Origin: JBDFMH01 sp047238125 | Lineage (GTDB): Bacteria; Pseudomonadota; Alphaproteobacteria; Sphingomonadales; Sphingomonadaceae | NCBI RefSeq assembly: GCF_047238125.1 | Contig: NZ_JBDFMH010000001.1 | Span: forward strand, 434,001-498,000 | Reading direction: 5' to 3' | DNA: 64,000 nucleotides | Shown here: positions 8,724 to 17,278 of the stretch, piece after piece | How positions within the stretch are numbered: the stretch's first letter is position 1 | How the letters are laid out: every line of letters starts with the position of its first letter | Translations under genes and position numbers: made by a program | The notes under the pieces: generated by a model | Databases searched by the model: none | What the model was told of the DNA's origin: nothing | Seen by the model: the letters and a program-made list of their open reading frames with translations, nothing else

Positions 8724-9422
8724 ATGAAGACCGCGCTCATCATTCGCCACACGCCCTATGAGGGGATCGCCGGGTTTCGCCTGCCGGTGGAACAGGCCGG
8801 CTATGTCATTGATCGCATCGACGTTGCGGATTGCGCGTTCAGCCGCACCGATTTTCTGTCACCCGATCTGCTGGTGATGATGGGCGGCCCGATGGGCGTG
8901 TATGAACGCGATGCCTATCCCTGGATCGATTGCGAGATCGCGCGCCTGCGCGATCGGCTGGCGGCTGGGCGGCCGACGCTCGGCGTCTGCCTCGGTGCGC
9001 AGATGATCGCGCAGGCGCTGGGGGCCGATGTCCATGCCGGTCCGGTCAAGGAAGTCGGCTTCCATCCCGTTACGCTGAACGCGGCCGGCGCGGCCTCGCC
9101 CGTGCGGCATCTGGATGGCGTGCCGGTGCTGCACTGGCACGGCGATACCTTCCCGTTGCCGGCCGATGTCGAGCTGCTGGCCTCCACCGATGCCTATCCG
9201 CACCAGGCATTCCGCCGCGAGAACTGGCTGCTCGCGCTGCAATGCCATCCGGAAATGGGGCAGGATCCGCGCTTCGAGGCTTGGCTGGACGGGGCGGACG
9301 ATTATCTGGCGGAAGCCGGCACGAACGCCGCTTCGCTGCGGGCGGCGCACGATGCGCATGGCGCTTCGGCGGTCGCGGCGGGGCGGGCAGTGATCACGGA
9401 ATGGCTGGCCGGCCTGCCCTGA
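8724..9422 (+). CDS. Class-I glutamine amidotransferase-like protein
   Basis: 232 residues with a single GATase1 domain. MMGGPMGVYE forms the oxyanion region, the nucleophile is Cys89 in GVCLGAQ, and the catalytic His/Glu occur in LQCHPEM. Stand-alone members of this group include GMP-synthase-like glutamine amidotransferases and gamma-glutamyl hydrolases such as those in polyamine or peptide degradation. The sequence does not discriminate between them. It is cytoplasmic, with no signal peptide. It is transcribed away from the ATPase operon from a 120-base divergent intergenic region and ends at a bidirectional terminator. Confidence 0.88.
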   Translation: MKTALIIRHTPYEGIAGFRLPVEQAGYVIDRIDVADCAFSRTDFLSPDLLVMMGGPMGVYERDAYPWIDCEIARLRDRLAAGRPTLGVCLGAQMIAQALGADVHAGPVKEVGFHPVTLNAAGAASPVRHLDGVPVLHWHGDTFPLPADVELLASTDAYPHQAFRRENWLLALQCHPEMGQDPRFEAWLDGADDYLAEAGTNAASLRAAHDAHGASAVAAGRAVITEWLAGLP

Positions 9423-9431
9423 ATATGAAAA

Positions 9432-9453
9432 CGCCCGACCTTTCGGCCGGGCG
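9432..9453. terminator. Bidirectional intrinsic terminator
   Basis: A nine-base stem cgcccgacc / ggccgggcg with one A-C mismatch and a tttc loop. It lies between two convergent genes, preceded by an A-run (T-run on the minus strand) and followed by a T-containing stretch. It can serve the amidotransferase gene (+) and the glycine-zipper gene (-). Confidence 0.75.
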
Positions 9454-9477
9454 CTTCGTCACGATCTTTATGATCGA

Positions 9478-9768
9478 TCAGCGGCGATAGACGCGGTATC
9501 CACGCTTGTTCAGGTAATAGCGCCGGCCGCGGTTATCGCGATAATATTTGCGGTTCTTGCTGAGCGCGGTCACGGCCGCACCGCCGGCCGCGCCGATCAG
9601 CGCGCCGTCACCAGTCGAAAGACCCGGGATGATCGCGCCGGCGACTGCGCCGCCGCCCGCACCGATCGCGGTGCCCTTCAGGATCTGGCCGGCGCTCTGC
9701 GCAGTGGCGGGCGCTGCAAAGCCCAGCGAGGCGGCAAACAGCCCGGCGATGATGGTACCCTTTTTCAT
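9478..9768 (-). CDS. Small glycine-zipper envelope protein
   Basis: 96 residues. The signal peptide MKKGTIIAGLFAASLGFAAPATAQ is followed by an extended Gly/Ala-zipper (IGAGGGAVAGAIIPG...GALIGAAGGAA) and a basic, Tyr-rich tail (RKYYRDNRGRRYYLNKRGYRVYRR). Such YMGG/17-kDa-antigen-like proteins sit in the periplasm or at the outer membrane, and the zipper may mediate membrane association. I chose ATG 9768 over the in-frame ATG at 9783 because AAGGA lies six bases upstream and the signal peptide starts cleanly. The exact function is unknown. Confidence 0.85.
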   Translation of the reverse strand: MKKGTIIAGLFAASLGFAAPATAQSAGQILKGTAIGAGGGAVAGAIIPGLSTGDGALIGAAGGAAVTALSKNRKYYRDNRGRRYYLNKRGYRVYRR

Positions 9769-9864
9769 GTCATATCCTTCCATGTCCGAAACGCAGGCTG
9801 AAAACGGCCGCCAAACCGGCTGGTTCCTTTATCCCGCGTTCATGTGCGGCAGGTCGGACAGGGA

Positions 9865-10851
9865 TCAGGCCCAGCCTTCCAGCACCTGATCGGGCGGCCG
9901 ATGCCCGTCGATCCAGGCACGGATATTGGCGATCACCTTTTCGCCGGTGGCATCGCGCCCCTCGATCGTGGCCGATCCCATGTGCGGCAGCAGCACCACA
10001 TTGTCGCTGGCCAGCAGTCGCGAATCGATCGCCGGCTCATGTGCGAACACGTCGAGTCCCGCGCCCGCTATCCTCCCCGACTCGAGCGCATCGACAAGCG
10101 CCGCCTCGTCCACGATTTCGCCGCGCGCGATGTTGATCAGATAGGAGTCGGGCCGCAGCAGGCCGATCCGCCGCGCGTCGATCAGATTATGCGTCTCGGG
10201 CGTGTGCGGGCAGTTGATCGATACGATGTCGACCGCACCCAGCATCGCATCCAGCTGGGGATAGTAAGTCGCCCCCAGCTCCTGCTCGACGACGGCCGGC
10301 AGCCGGTGGCGGTTGTGATAGTGGATCGCCAGCCCGAACGCGCGTGCGCGCCTTGCGATCGCCTGGCCGATCCGGCCCATGCCGACGATGCCGAGCGCCT
10401 TGCCGCCGATCCGGTGGCCCAGCATGTGACACGGGCTCCAGCCCTTCCAGTCGCCGGATCGCACCAGCTTCTCGCCTTCGGCCAGGCGGCGCGGCACCGA
10501 GAGGATCAGCGCCATCCCCATGTCGGCAGTATCCTCGGTCAGTACGCCGGGCGTGTTGGTCACGATGATGCCGCGCGCGCGCGCTGCCTTCAGGTCGATA
10601 TGATCGACGCCGTTGCCGAAATTCGCGATCAGCTTCAGCTGCGGACCCGCTGCCGCGATCAGATCGGCGTCTAGTTCGTCGGTTATGGTCGGCACGATCA
10701 CGTCGGCCCGCGCCAGCGCATCCGCCAGGCGGGTGCGATCGAAATCGGCGTCCTCGTGATTGGTCTCGACCGTGAACAGCTCGGCCATCCGCCGTTCCAC
10801 CGCGTCGGTCAGCCGGCGGGTGACGATGACGAGGGGGGACGGCATGGTCAT
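9865..10851 (-). CDS. D-2-hydroxyacid dehydrogenase (glyoxylate/hydroxypyruvate reductase type)
   Basis: 328 residues. It reduces 2-oxoacids such as glyoxylate or hydroxypyruvate with NAD(P)H in the cytoplasm. The substrate domain flanks an inserted Rossmann fold with the nucleotide motif GIVGMGRIGQAIARR. An NCPHTPETHNLI block follows, then the catalytic Arg region INIARGEIVDE, the Glu in AGLDVFAHEP, and the His in LLPHMGSAT. An NHR pair after the second beta strand hints at NADP preference. An in-frame extension to 10953 is Gly/Arg-rich and unlike the family, so ATG 10851 (MTMPSPLVIVTRR) is preferred. The paralogue's exact substrate cannot be told. Confidence 0.92.
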   Translation of the reverse strand: MTMPSPLVIVTRRLTDAVERRMAELFTVETNHEDADFDRTRLADALARADVIVPTITDELDADLIAAAGPQLKLIANFGNGVDHIDLKAARARGIIVTNTPGVLTEDTADMGMALILSVPRRLAEGEKLVRSGDWKGWSPCHMLGHRIGGKALGIVGMGRIGQAIARRARAFGLAIHYHNRHRLPAVVEQELGATYYPQLDAMLGAVDIVSINCPHTPETHNLIDARRIGLLRPDSYLINIARGEIVDEAALVDALESGRIAGAGLDVFAHEPAIDSRLLASDNVVLLPHMGSATIEGRDATGEKVIANIRAWIDGHRPPDQVLEGWA

Positions 10852-10956
10852 GCGGCGGGCTTGGCCCCTGCCGGCGGGTCGCGTCAAGCGCGATCCCGTG
10901 CTTGCCGCCGGGCCGCCGCCGCGCCTAATCAGGCGAGTGATAGTAGGGAGCATCGA

Positions 10957-11445
10957 ATGACGGGCAGGCGGGGCAGGGCGGCGGCAATCGGCATCGCGGC
11001 CATGCTAGGAACAGCGGCGATCGCGCAGACGCCGCGGCCGGTGCCCTACTGGGCGTCGCTCGCAGCCGGCGATGCCCTGCTGCGTACCGGGCCGGGTCGC
11101 GAATATCCCGCCACCTGGCGCTATCGCCGGCCCGAACTGCCGCTGAAGGTCGTCGCGGTCCACACCAGTTGGCGCAAGGTGCGCGAGCCTGACGGTACCG
11201 AGGGCTGGATGGCGGCTGTGCTGCTGACCGACCAGCGCACCGCGATCGTGACCGGGGCCGAGCCCGCCGCGCTGCGCACGTCTCCTGATGCGTCGGGTCG
11301 GATCCTGTGGCGTGCCGAGCCGGGCGTCACGGGCAAGATCGCCAAATGCGCGGGCGGCTGGTGCGAGCTCGATGTGCGCGGGCGCACCGGTTTCGTCGAG
11401 ATTGCTCGCCTGTGGGGCGTGGATCCCGGCGAGACGGTCGAATAG
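10957..11445 (+). CDS. Exported SH3-like domain protein
   Basis: 162 residues. The N-terminal signal peptide (RAAAIGIAAMLGTAAIAQ) is followed by two bacterial SH3-like repeats. The first runs from PYWASLAAGDALLRTGPGREYPATW to EGWMAAVLL, the second from ALRTSPDASGRILW to GFVEIARLWGV. These domains typically bind cell-wall peptides or act as adaptors in the periplasm. It lacks an obvious catalytic domain. The family is usually annotated as an SH3 domain-containing protein (DUF1058-like). It is divergent from the dehydrogenase gene and ends at a strong terminator. Confidence 0.87.
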   Translation: MTGRRGRAAAIGIAAMLGTAAIAQTPRPVPYWASLAAGDALLRTGPGREYPATWRYRRPELPLKVVAVHTSWRKVREPDGTEGWMAAVLLTDQRTAIVTGAEPAALRTSPDASGRILWRAEPGVTGKIAKCAGGWCELDVRGRTGFVEIARLWGVDPGETVE

Positions 11446-11471
11446 CGCTCGCCACATCCCATCTGAAACGG

Positions 11472-11510
11472 AAAACCCCGCCGCTCGATGAGAGCGACGG
11501 GGTTTCCTTT
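11472..11510. terminator. Strong bidirectional intrinsic terminator
   Basis: A stem of about 14 base pairs (aaaccccgccgctc against gagcgacggggttt, one mismatch) with a short loop, flanked by A-rich and T-rich ends. It sits between the convergent SH3-protein and TonB-receptor genes and should stop transcription from both sides. Confidence 0.85.
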
Positions 11511-11528
11511 GCCGGCCTTCCGATCGGA

Positions 11529-14500
11529 TCAGAAGGTGAAGCGCGCACCCACGCTGATCGCATAGAGCGACTGGCGCGGATAGATCGTGTCGGTCGGCGT
11601 CGCGTTGGGCGCCGAGTAGCGATATTGCGCGCAGGCTTGCGAGGTGTTCGCGGTCGACTGCGCCGTGGTCGGGGTGGTGCCGGTCGCGACCGGGGTCGTC
11701 AGACACTGCACGCGGACGGCGGGGATCGTGTACGGGAAGTTATACTCCCGGATCTGGCCCCACTTCTTGTTCAACAGGTTGGTGAAGTTTTCGATATTGG
11801 CGAACAGCGTGATCCGCGAGTCGCCAAGCCCGGTCGGGATTTCCTGGGCAACGCGCAGGTCGATCCGGGTGAACCACTTCGAGTTGAACGCATTGCGCGG
11901 CGCGATGCTGCCCCGATACTTCTGAAGCCCGGTCGAATTGATCAGGTTCTCGAAATAGGTCTGGGTGGCGGCCGAGTCGTAGCTGACCAGCGCATCCGTG
12001 CCCGAGGTCGGCACATAGAGCAGGTAGCGCGAGTTGTTGCCGATCGTGCCGAACACGCCGCTGCGCGCGTTCGAGATGTCCTGCATCGTGAAGCTGTACG
12101 GCCGGCCGATGCGGGTCTCGCCGAACAGGGCGAAGGTCGTCTTGTAATCGCCGAAGAAGGCGTGGTCGAACGTGACGTTATACTTGATGTTGTGCTTCAC
12201 CTCGTCGTTCGAGATGCCGTAGGCCGCACCGTTTGCATCAAGGAAGCCGCCATTGCCATAGTTGGACGATGCGGTCGACGAGGTCGCCGGGGCCTGATCC
12301 TTGATGTCCTGCCAGGTGTAGCTGGCACCCACCGACAGGCCGAAGTCGAACGACTTGTCGACCCGCGCGACCGCGATGTAGCTGCGGCCAAGCTTGGTGT
12401 TGGTCAGGAACAGGTCCGAATTGGTGTCGGCAAAAGTCGTTACCGACTCATACCGCACGCGGCCGTCCGGCGTCCGCAGCGCGGTCGGGCGGACACGCAG
12501 ATCGGTGAAGAACACCTGGTTGCGCACGGCCGAGTAGAGGAAGTCGGCTCCGAACGTCCAGCCGCCACCCAGGAAGTTCTCGAACTCGGGCGTCCAGTCG
12601 ACCGATCCGGTGGCGCGCCACTGCGACGGCAGCTTGAAGTTCGGATCGAGCGCGTTGGTCGGCGCCGTCGCCGACGATGCGACGTTCGACAGCACGGCGT
12701 TGGCTGCCGGATCGATGCTCGTGCCGTCGACGCCGTTCAGCACCGCATCGCCCTGCGCGGCAGTCGCGCCGGTGATCGTGCCGTTGTTGTTGCGGCGGAT
12801 GTCGATCGAGTTCGACAGGAAGCCGGTGTTCGAGAAGCTGTTGGACACATACACGTCCGGCGAGCCACCCGAGAAGATGCCCACGCCGCCGCGCAGCGAG
12901 ATGTCGCTGGTCGGCTTGAAATCGACGCCGATACGCGGCTGGAACACGCCGCGGCCCGAGATATAGGCCGTGTTCGGGAAGCCGTAGCGGGTCGTGAAGT
13001 TCTGGTTCAGCGCCGGACGGCTATGGCCGCCATACATGTCGTAACGCGCGCCATAGGCCAGCGTCAGCATGTCGTTGATCCGCCACGTATCCTGGATGCC
13101 GAACGCGTAGGACTGATAGCGGAAGCGCGCCGCCGCATCGTCCGGGTTCAGCGAGGGCACCGCGTTCTGGTAACGCAGGCGCTGCGCGTTGCCGGCCTGG
13201 AAGTCGGCGATCGAGTCGAAATAATAGTCGCCGGCGCTGCGCTGCAGGAACAAGTTGAAGATCTTCGTGTCCTGCACGTCCGCGAACACGCGGAGATCGT
13301 GGTCGTCGCGGGTCAGGCGCGCCTGCACCAGGCCGCCATAGGTGCGGCTGGTCAGCGAGTTGGACTGGCGCGAGATATCCGGACCGAACGAGACGGTCGC
13401 AAAGCCCGGCTGGCAGGCCGTCGATGCACCGGTCCCGGCCGAACCCGGAGCGGCGCGATCGGAGGTCGGCGCGGTGCAGACCTGGAACTGCGCGAAGCCA
13501 CGACCCAGGATCGGATCCTGGCCGCGTTTGTAATCCTTGTAGAAGCCACGGACTTCGGTCGAGAATTCATCGCTCCAGTCCGAGTTCAGCTGGACGACGC
13601 CGGCATGCAGCCGGTTCGACGAGGTGTAACCGTTCGATTCGAGGCCGAGGCCGGGGCTGCCGGTCGCGAACGTGTTCTGGCCGAGCTTGATCGAGTCCTT
13701 GGTGTACAGATAGGTGATCGACGCGCGCTGCGTTTCGGACAGGTTGGCGTCGACGCGCGCCACCAGTCGGTCGTCGCGATCGTCCGAGTTGTTCAGGACG
13801 CCGCCGGTGTCATAGCCATAGTTGGACTGGGCGATCGCGCTGATCTGATCGACCTGCGCCTGGGTAAGGGTCGGGATCGCGGTACCGGCATTGTTGTCCA
13901 CCGGGCCTTCGGCGATCGGGGTGCCGGCGCGCAGCCGCTCGCCCGCCACCATGAAGAACAGCTTGTCCGGGATGATCGGGCCCGCAATCTCGATGCCGTA
14001 ATTCTCGATCTTGAAGTTCGGCAGCGTCACGCGGCCGGTCGGCACGCCCGGACCCGCCTTGGTGCGCTTGCCGGTCAGTTCGTCGGCCGAATAGGAATAG
14101 AAGCCGGTGCCGTGGAACTCGTTGGTGCCCGACTTCAGGATGGCGTTGATCGCGCCGCCCTGGAAATTGCCTTCGCGCACGTCATAAGGCGCGACCTTCG
14201 TCTGGAACTGGCCGATCGCGTCGAGCGGCACCGGCGAGCGGCGGGTGGGCAGGCCATCCGGGTTCAGGCCGAAATTGTCGGTGACGGGCACGCCATCGAC
14301 CGAGAAGCGGTTGAAACGGGCGTTCTGGCCGGCGAACGAGACGGCGCGGCCGCCCGAGGGCGTATCGTCGAGGCGGGCGAACGGATCGCGGCGCATCAGG
14401 TCGCGCACGTCGCGGTTGATCGTCGCGACATTGGCGATGTCGGCTGCAGTCAGCACGGTTGCCGGGCCCTGGCTCACGGTCCGCGCGCTGGGCAGCGAGC

Positions 14501-14855
14501 TGGCGGTCACGACGATTTCCTCGCCGCCCGCAGCCGCGAGCTCGACCGTGACGTCATAGGGTTGCGCGATGACGGTGAAGATGTCGGTCACGCTCGCATT
14601 CGGATAGCCGCTGGCGACGGCCTCGACCGTGAACGGGCCGCCGATGCGCAAGCCGGACGCCTGGAAGCTGCCGGCGGCATCGGTTACCACGGTCGAACGG
14701 GTGCCCGAAGGGACGTGCGTCACGGTCACCGTGGCGTTGGCGACAGGCGCGCCATCCGCGGTCACCGAGCCGCGAATGCTCGACGTCGTTTCCTGCGCAT
14801 AGGCGGCGGACGTGGCGAGCGCGACCATGGCGCAGCCGATGAACAACTTCCTCAT
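11529..14855 (-). CDS. Oar-like TonB-dependent outer-membrane receptor
   Basis: 1108 residues. The signal peptide MRKLFIGCAMVALATSAAYAQ is followed by a carboxypeptidase-regulatory-like beta-sandwich (about residues 25-110, SIRGSVTADGAPVANATVTV), then a plug domain containing RDVRDLMRRDPFARLDD and SVDGVPVTDNFGLNPDGLPT. The rest is a beta-barrel ending in Phe (AISVGARFTF), the outer-membrane assembly signal. The arrangement matches Oar/CarboxypepD_reg TonB receptors, thought to import peptides or glycans or export large proteins. No recognisable TonB-box consensus or partner gene is adjacent. A 1,202-codon open frame on the opposite strand is a GC-rich shadow. Confidence 0.92.
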   Translation of the reverse strand: MRKLFIGCAMVALATSAAYAQETTSSIRGSVTADGAPVANATVTVTHVPSGTRSTVVTDAAGSFQASGLRIGGPFTVEAVASGYPNASVTDIFTVIAQPYDVTVELAAAGGEEIVVTASSLPSARTVSQGPATVLTAADIANVATINRDVRDLMRRDPFARLDDTPSGGRAVSFAGQNARFNRFSVDGVPVTDNFGLNPDGLPTRRSPVPLDAIGQFQTKVAPYDVREGNFQGGAINAILKSGTNEFHGTGFYSYSADELTGKRTKAGPGVPTGRVTLPNFKIENYGIEIAGPIIPDKLFFMVAGERLRAGTPIAEGPVDNNAGTAIPTLTQAQVDQISAIAQSNYGYDTGGVLNNSDDRDDRLVARVDANLSETQRASITYLYTKDSIKLGQNTFATGSPGLGLESNGYTSSNRLHAGVVQLNSDWSDEFSTEVRGFYKDYKRGQDPILGRGFAQFQVCTAPTSDRAAPGSAGTGASTACQPGFATVSFGPDISRQSNSLTSRTYGGLVQARLTRDDHDLRVFADVQDTKIFNLFLQRSAGDYYFDSIADFQAGNAQRLRYQNAVPSLNPDDAAARFRYQSYAFGIQDTWRINDMLTLAYGARYDMYGGHSRPALNQNFTTRYGFPNTAYISGRGVFQPRIGVDFKPTSDISLRGGVGIFSGGSPDVYVSNSFSNTGFLSNSIDIRRNNNGTITGATAAQGDAVLNGVDGTSIDPAANAVLSNVASSATAPTNALDPNFKLPSQWRATGSVDWTPEFENFLGGGWTFGADFLYSAVRNQVFFTDLRVRPTALRTPDGRVRYESVTTFADTNSDLFLTNTKLGRSYIAVARVDKSFDFGLSVGASYTWQDIKDQAPATSSTASSNYGNGGFLDANGAAYGISNDEVKHNIKYNVTFDHAFFGDYKTTFALFGETRIGRPYSFTMQDISNARSGVFGTIGNNSRYLLYVPTSGTDALVSYDSAATQTYFENLINSTGLQKYRGSIAPRNAFNSKWFTRIDLRVAQEIPTGLGDSRITLFANIENFTNLLNKKWGQIREYNFPYTIPAVRVQCLTTPVATGTTPTTAQSTANTSQACAQYRYSAPNATPTDTIYPRQSLYAISVGARFTF

Positions 14856-15169
14856 TATCAGGACCCCTTTTTGGTAATCACCACGGCCCCTGGCCGGCGG
14901 TGGGCAACCCCATGACGATACGGACGGACGAACCGGTTACAGCGATGTTACAGATTCATGGCAGCCCCTTACGGCGCTGCAACATGCCGCCTGATAGGCC
15001 CGAATCCGCGCGCAACCAAGCTTTGCCAGCCGAATCGGCTTGGCAATTTTGCGGTGCAGCATGGCCCGTCTGTAGGGGATAAAGTCGCAGAAAACTTGGC
15101 TCTTGCGCGCACGTCATGAAAGTGAAACAAACATCGCTATCGTAGGTCGGTTTGCTCGGGAGAGGGGCA
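14856..15169. other. Divergent intergenic region of the TonB receptor and TPR gene
   Basis: 314 bases without a credible gene. It should hold the promoter and 5' leader of the receptor on the minus strand and those of the T2SS-linked TPR gene on the plus strand. An imperfect hairpin (ttgccagccga / tcggcttggcaa, 15023-15046) is followed by TTTT and looks like a terminator or attenuator stem on the plus strand. It has no upstream plus-strand gene to terminate, so it may act in a leader. GGAGAGGGGCA directly precedes the ATG at 15170. Confidence 0.5.
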
Positions 15170-15553
15170 ATGAAGTTTCTTCGTGCAGCTGTTGCAGCAG
15201 GAACACTATCGCTGGGAACAATCGCGATCGCGGCCCCAGTCGAGGTCGCCGCCGATCTGCCGGTCGGTGCGCTCGGCGTGCACGCCATCGATCAGCAGGA
15301 TTGGGCGACGGCCGAGCAGCGGTTGCGCAGCGCTCCGTCGCAGGTCCGGTCGGATCCGGCCGTGCTGATCAACCTGGGCGAGGTCTATTATCGCACCGGC
15401 CGGCTGGAACGGGCGCGGGACGCATGGTCGCGCGCGCTGGCGGCACCGCGCCACCATCTCGTCACGCTCCGCAACGGTCGCGTGGTTTCCACCGATGTTC
15501 TCGCGCGCACGGCATTGGCGCGGTTCCAGATGGCGAGCGTCGTCGTCAAATAA
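15170..15553 (+). CDS. Small exported TPR-like protein upstream of the T2SS genes
   Basis: 127 residues. The signal peptide MKFLRAAVAAGTLSLGTIAIAA precedes one clear tetratricopeptide-like repeat pair (WATAEQRLRSAPSQVRSDPAVLINLGEVYYRTGRLERARDAWSRAL). The C-terminus carries a short variable tail with RHHLVTLRNGRVVSTDVLART. A strong purine-rich SD (GGAGAGGGG) precedes the ATG. The gene is 42 bases upstream of the prepilin peptidase gene, so it may share its promoter. A periplasmic adaptor role is plausible for this fold, but nothing in the sequence ties it directly to secretion. Confidence 0.82.
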   Translation: MKFLRAAVAAGTLSLGTIAIAAPVEVAADLPVGALGVHAIDQQDWATAEQRLRSAPSQVRSDPAVLINLGEVYYRTGRLERARDAWSRALAAPRHHLVTLRNGRVVSTDVLARTALARFQMASVVVK

Positions 15554-15595
15554 GCGGTTGCACGCCGTTGCTGCCCGCGCGATTCGCGGGCGGCG

Positions 15596-16366
15596 ATGCT
15601 GCCCGACCTGATCGAACTTCCGCGCCCGATCGCGAGCCTGCTGGGCGGCGGCGCGGGCCTGATCGCCGGCAGCTTCCTGGCGACCGTCGCGATCCGCTGG
15701 CCGGCCGGTCGATCCGCGCTGGCCGGCCGATCTGCCTGCGACGGTTGTGGCCGTTCCCTTCGCCCGCTCGAGTTGATCCCGCTGCTCTCCTGGCTGCGTG
15801 CGCGCGGCAAGTGCCGCACCTGCCACAGCCTGATCGACTCCCGCCATCCGATCGCCGAGCTGATCGCTGCCATGATCGGCGCGGTCGCGCTGGCCGTGGC
15901 ACCGGGCTGGGTCGGCATCGCCGGCGCGCTGTTCGGCTGGGTGCTGCTGCTGCTGGCCATGCTCGATCGCGATCATTTCTGGCTGCCTGATCGGCTGACC
16001 CTACCCTTGGCGGCAGGCGGCCTTGCCGTATCGCTGGCTGGGGTCGGCCCTAATCCCCGCGACAGCCTGATCGGTGGCGTCGCCGGCTTTGCCGCGCTCT
16101 GGCTGATCGCGACGCTCTACAGGCTAGTGCGGCGTCGCCGCGGCCTGGGCGGCGGTGATCCCAAGCTGATGGCGGCGATCGGTACCTGGACCGGTTGGGC
16201 GCTGCTGCCGGCGGCGCTGCTGGCCGCGAGCCTGCTTGGCCTCGCGATCGTGGCAGGGCTTGCGCTGGCCGGGCGACGGGTCAGCGCCCGCACGCGATTG
16301 CCGTTCGGCGCGCTGCTCGCCCCCGCAGGATTTCTGGGCTGGATCCTGATGGCGCGCGGCGGCTGA
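15596..16366 (+). CDS. gspO: Prepilin peptidase / N-methyltransferase
   Basis: 256 residues, polytopic inner-membrane aspartic protease that cleaves and methylates the pseudopilins GspG-K encoded downstream. The N-terminal loop has the paired cysteines CDGC...CRTC typical of bifunctional enzymes. The two catalytic aspartates appear to be Asp124 (MLDRDHFWLPD) and Asp188 (GGGDPKL), the latter in the GxGD motif. Roughly seven hydrophobic segments are visible. The gene heads the gsp run and is separated from gspC by 87 bases. The amidated QxxE-type N-terminal motif is modified to GSFLATVAIRWP. Confidence 0.93.
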   Translation: MLPDLIELPRPIASLLGGGAGLIAGSFLATVAIRWPAGRSALAGRSACDGCGRSLRPLELIPLLSWLRARGKCRTCHSLIDSRHPIAELIAAMIGAVALAVAPGWVGIAGALFGWVLLLLAMLDRDHFWLPDRLTLPLAAGGLAVSLAGVGPNPRDSLIGGVAGFAALWLIATLYRLVRRRRGLGGGDPKLMAAIGTWTGWALLPAALLAASLLGLAIVAGLALAGRRVSARTRLPFGALLAPAGFLGWILMARGG

Positions 16367-16453
16367 CGCCGATCTGAAACAATTACATCCCTTTCCTGCA
16401 ATCCCACTGTCATATAGCCTCACTAGCCGGTGCCGCGGGGGTGGTGGACCTTT

Positions 16454-17278
16454 ATGCGTTTGATGTTGGACCCGCGTGCTGCGCGGTTGTTGCGAAGCTT
16501 GCCGCGGACCAGCCCCTACGGACTTGTCGAGCTGCTGCTGTTGCTGGCGCTCGCCTGGCAGCTGGCCCGGCTGGTCTGGGTGGTGCTGACCCCGGTCGGC
16601 CCGCTCGGTGATTGGCGCCCCGCCGCGGCTGCGCTGCCAAGTGCCCCGGCCAACATCGCCGCCACGTTCGATCCCTTCTTCCGCTTGAGCGGTACCGGGC
16701 CCGGCCCGGTGGTGGTGACCGAGCTTAACCTGAAGCTCTTCGGCACCCGCGCCGATCAGGCCACGGGGCGCGGCTCCGCGATCATCGGCCTGCCCGACGG
16801 CAGCCAGCAGAGCTTCGCGGTCGGCGATCAGATCCTGCCCGGCGTCACGCTCACCGCGGTGTCGTTCGACGGCATTACGATCGCGCGCGGCGGGGCGGCC
16901 GAACAGCTGTTCCTTGATCAGTCGACCCCGGCCCAGACCGTGAGCGCCGTGCCCACCGGCAGTGCCGCCGCAATCGCGCCGCCCGTGCCGCAGGGCCAGG
17001 CCACCGCCGCCGCGCTCGTCGCCGGCACGCAACTGTCGCCGCGGATCGCGGATGGCGCGGTCACCGGTGTCACGCTGCAGCCGACCGGCGATGGCGCGGC
17101 GTTCCGCGCGGCCGGGCTGCAGCCGGGCGACGTGCTGGTGTCGGTCAACGGCCAGCCGATCCGCGATGCCGCCGATGCCCAGCGCTTCGGCCAGATCATC
17201 CAGCAGGATGGCGGCGCGGGGATCGAGGTGGAACGGGGCGGCGCCCGCGTCGCGCTGCGCGTGCAGGTGGCGAAGTGA
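16454..17278 (+). CDS. gspC: T2SS inner-membrane protein GspC
   Basis: 274 residues. A short cytoplasmic tail is followed by one transmembrane helix (LVELLLLLALAWQLARLVWVVL). The periplasmic homology region comes next (VVVTELNLKLFGTRADQATGRGSAIIGLPDGSQQSFAVGDQI...GVTLTAVSFDGITIARGGAAEQLFLD), and the chain ends in a PDZ domain (FRAAGLQPGDVLVSVNGQPI). GspC links the inner-membrane platform to the secretin GspD. The frame continues upstream to 16430, but ATG 16454 follows a GGTGGTGGA stretch and gives a normal N-terminus. Its TGA overlaps the gspD GTG by four bases. Confidence 0.92.
   Translation: MRLMLDPRAARLLRSLPRTSPYGLVELLLLLALAWQLARLVWVVLTPVGPLGDWRPAAAALPSAPANIAATFDPFFRLSGTGPGPVVVTELNLKLFGTRADQATGRGSAIIGLPDGSQQSFAVGDQILPGVTLTAVSFDGITIARGGAAEQLFLDQSTPAQTVSAVPTGSAAAIAPPVPQGQATAAALVAGTQLSPRIADGAVTGVTLQPTGDGAAFRAAGLQPGDVLVSVNGQPIRDAADAQRFGQIIQQDGGAGIEVERGGARVALRVQVAK

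Noticed and set aside
11307..14915. 1,202-codon open frame opposite the TonB receptor
   Set aside because: It is Arg/Ala/Val-rich with no domain. The opposite strand encodes a complete receptor with signal peptide, plug and C-terminal Phe, so this is a GC-skew shadow.
15023..15050. Hairpin plus TTTT as a true terminator
   Set aside because: There is no plus-strand gene upstream to terminate; it is recorded only as a possible leader stem within the intergenic entry.
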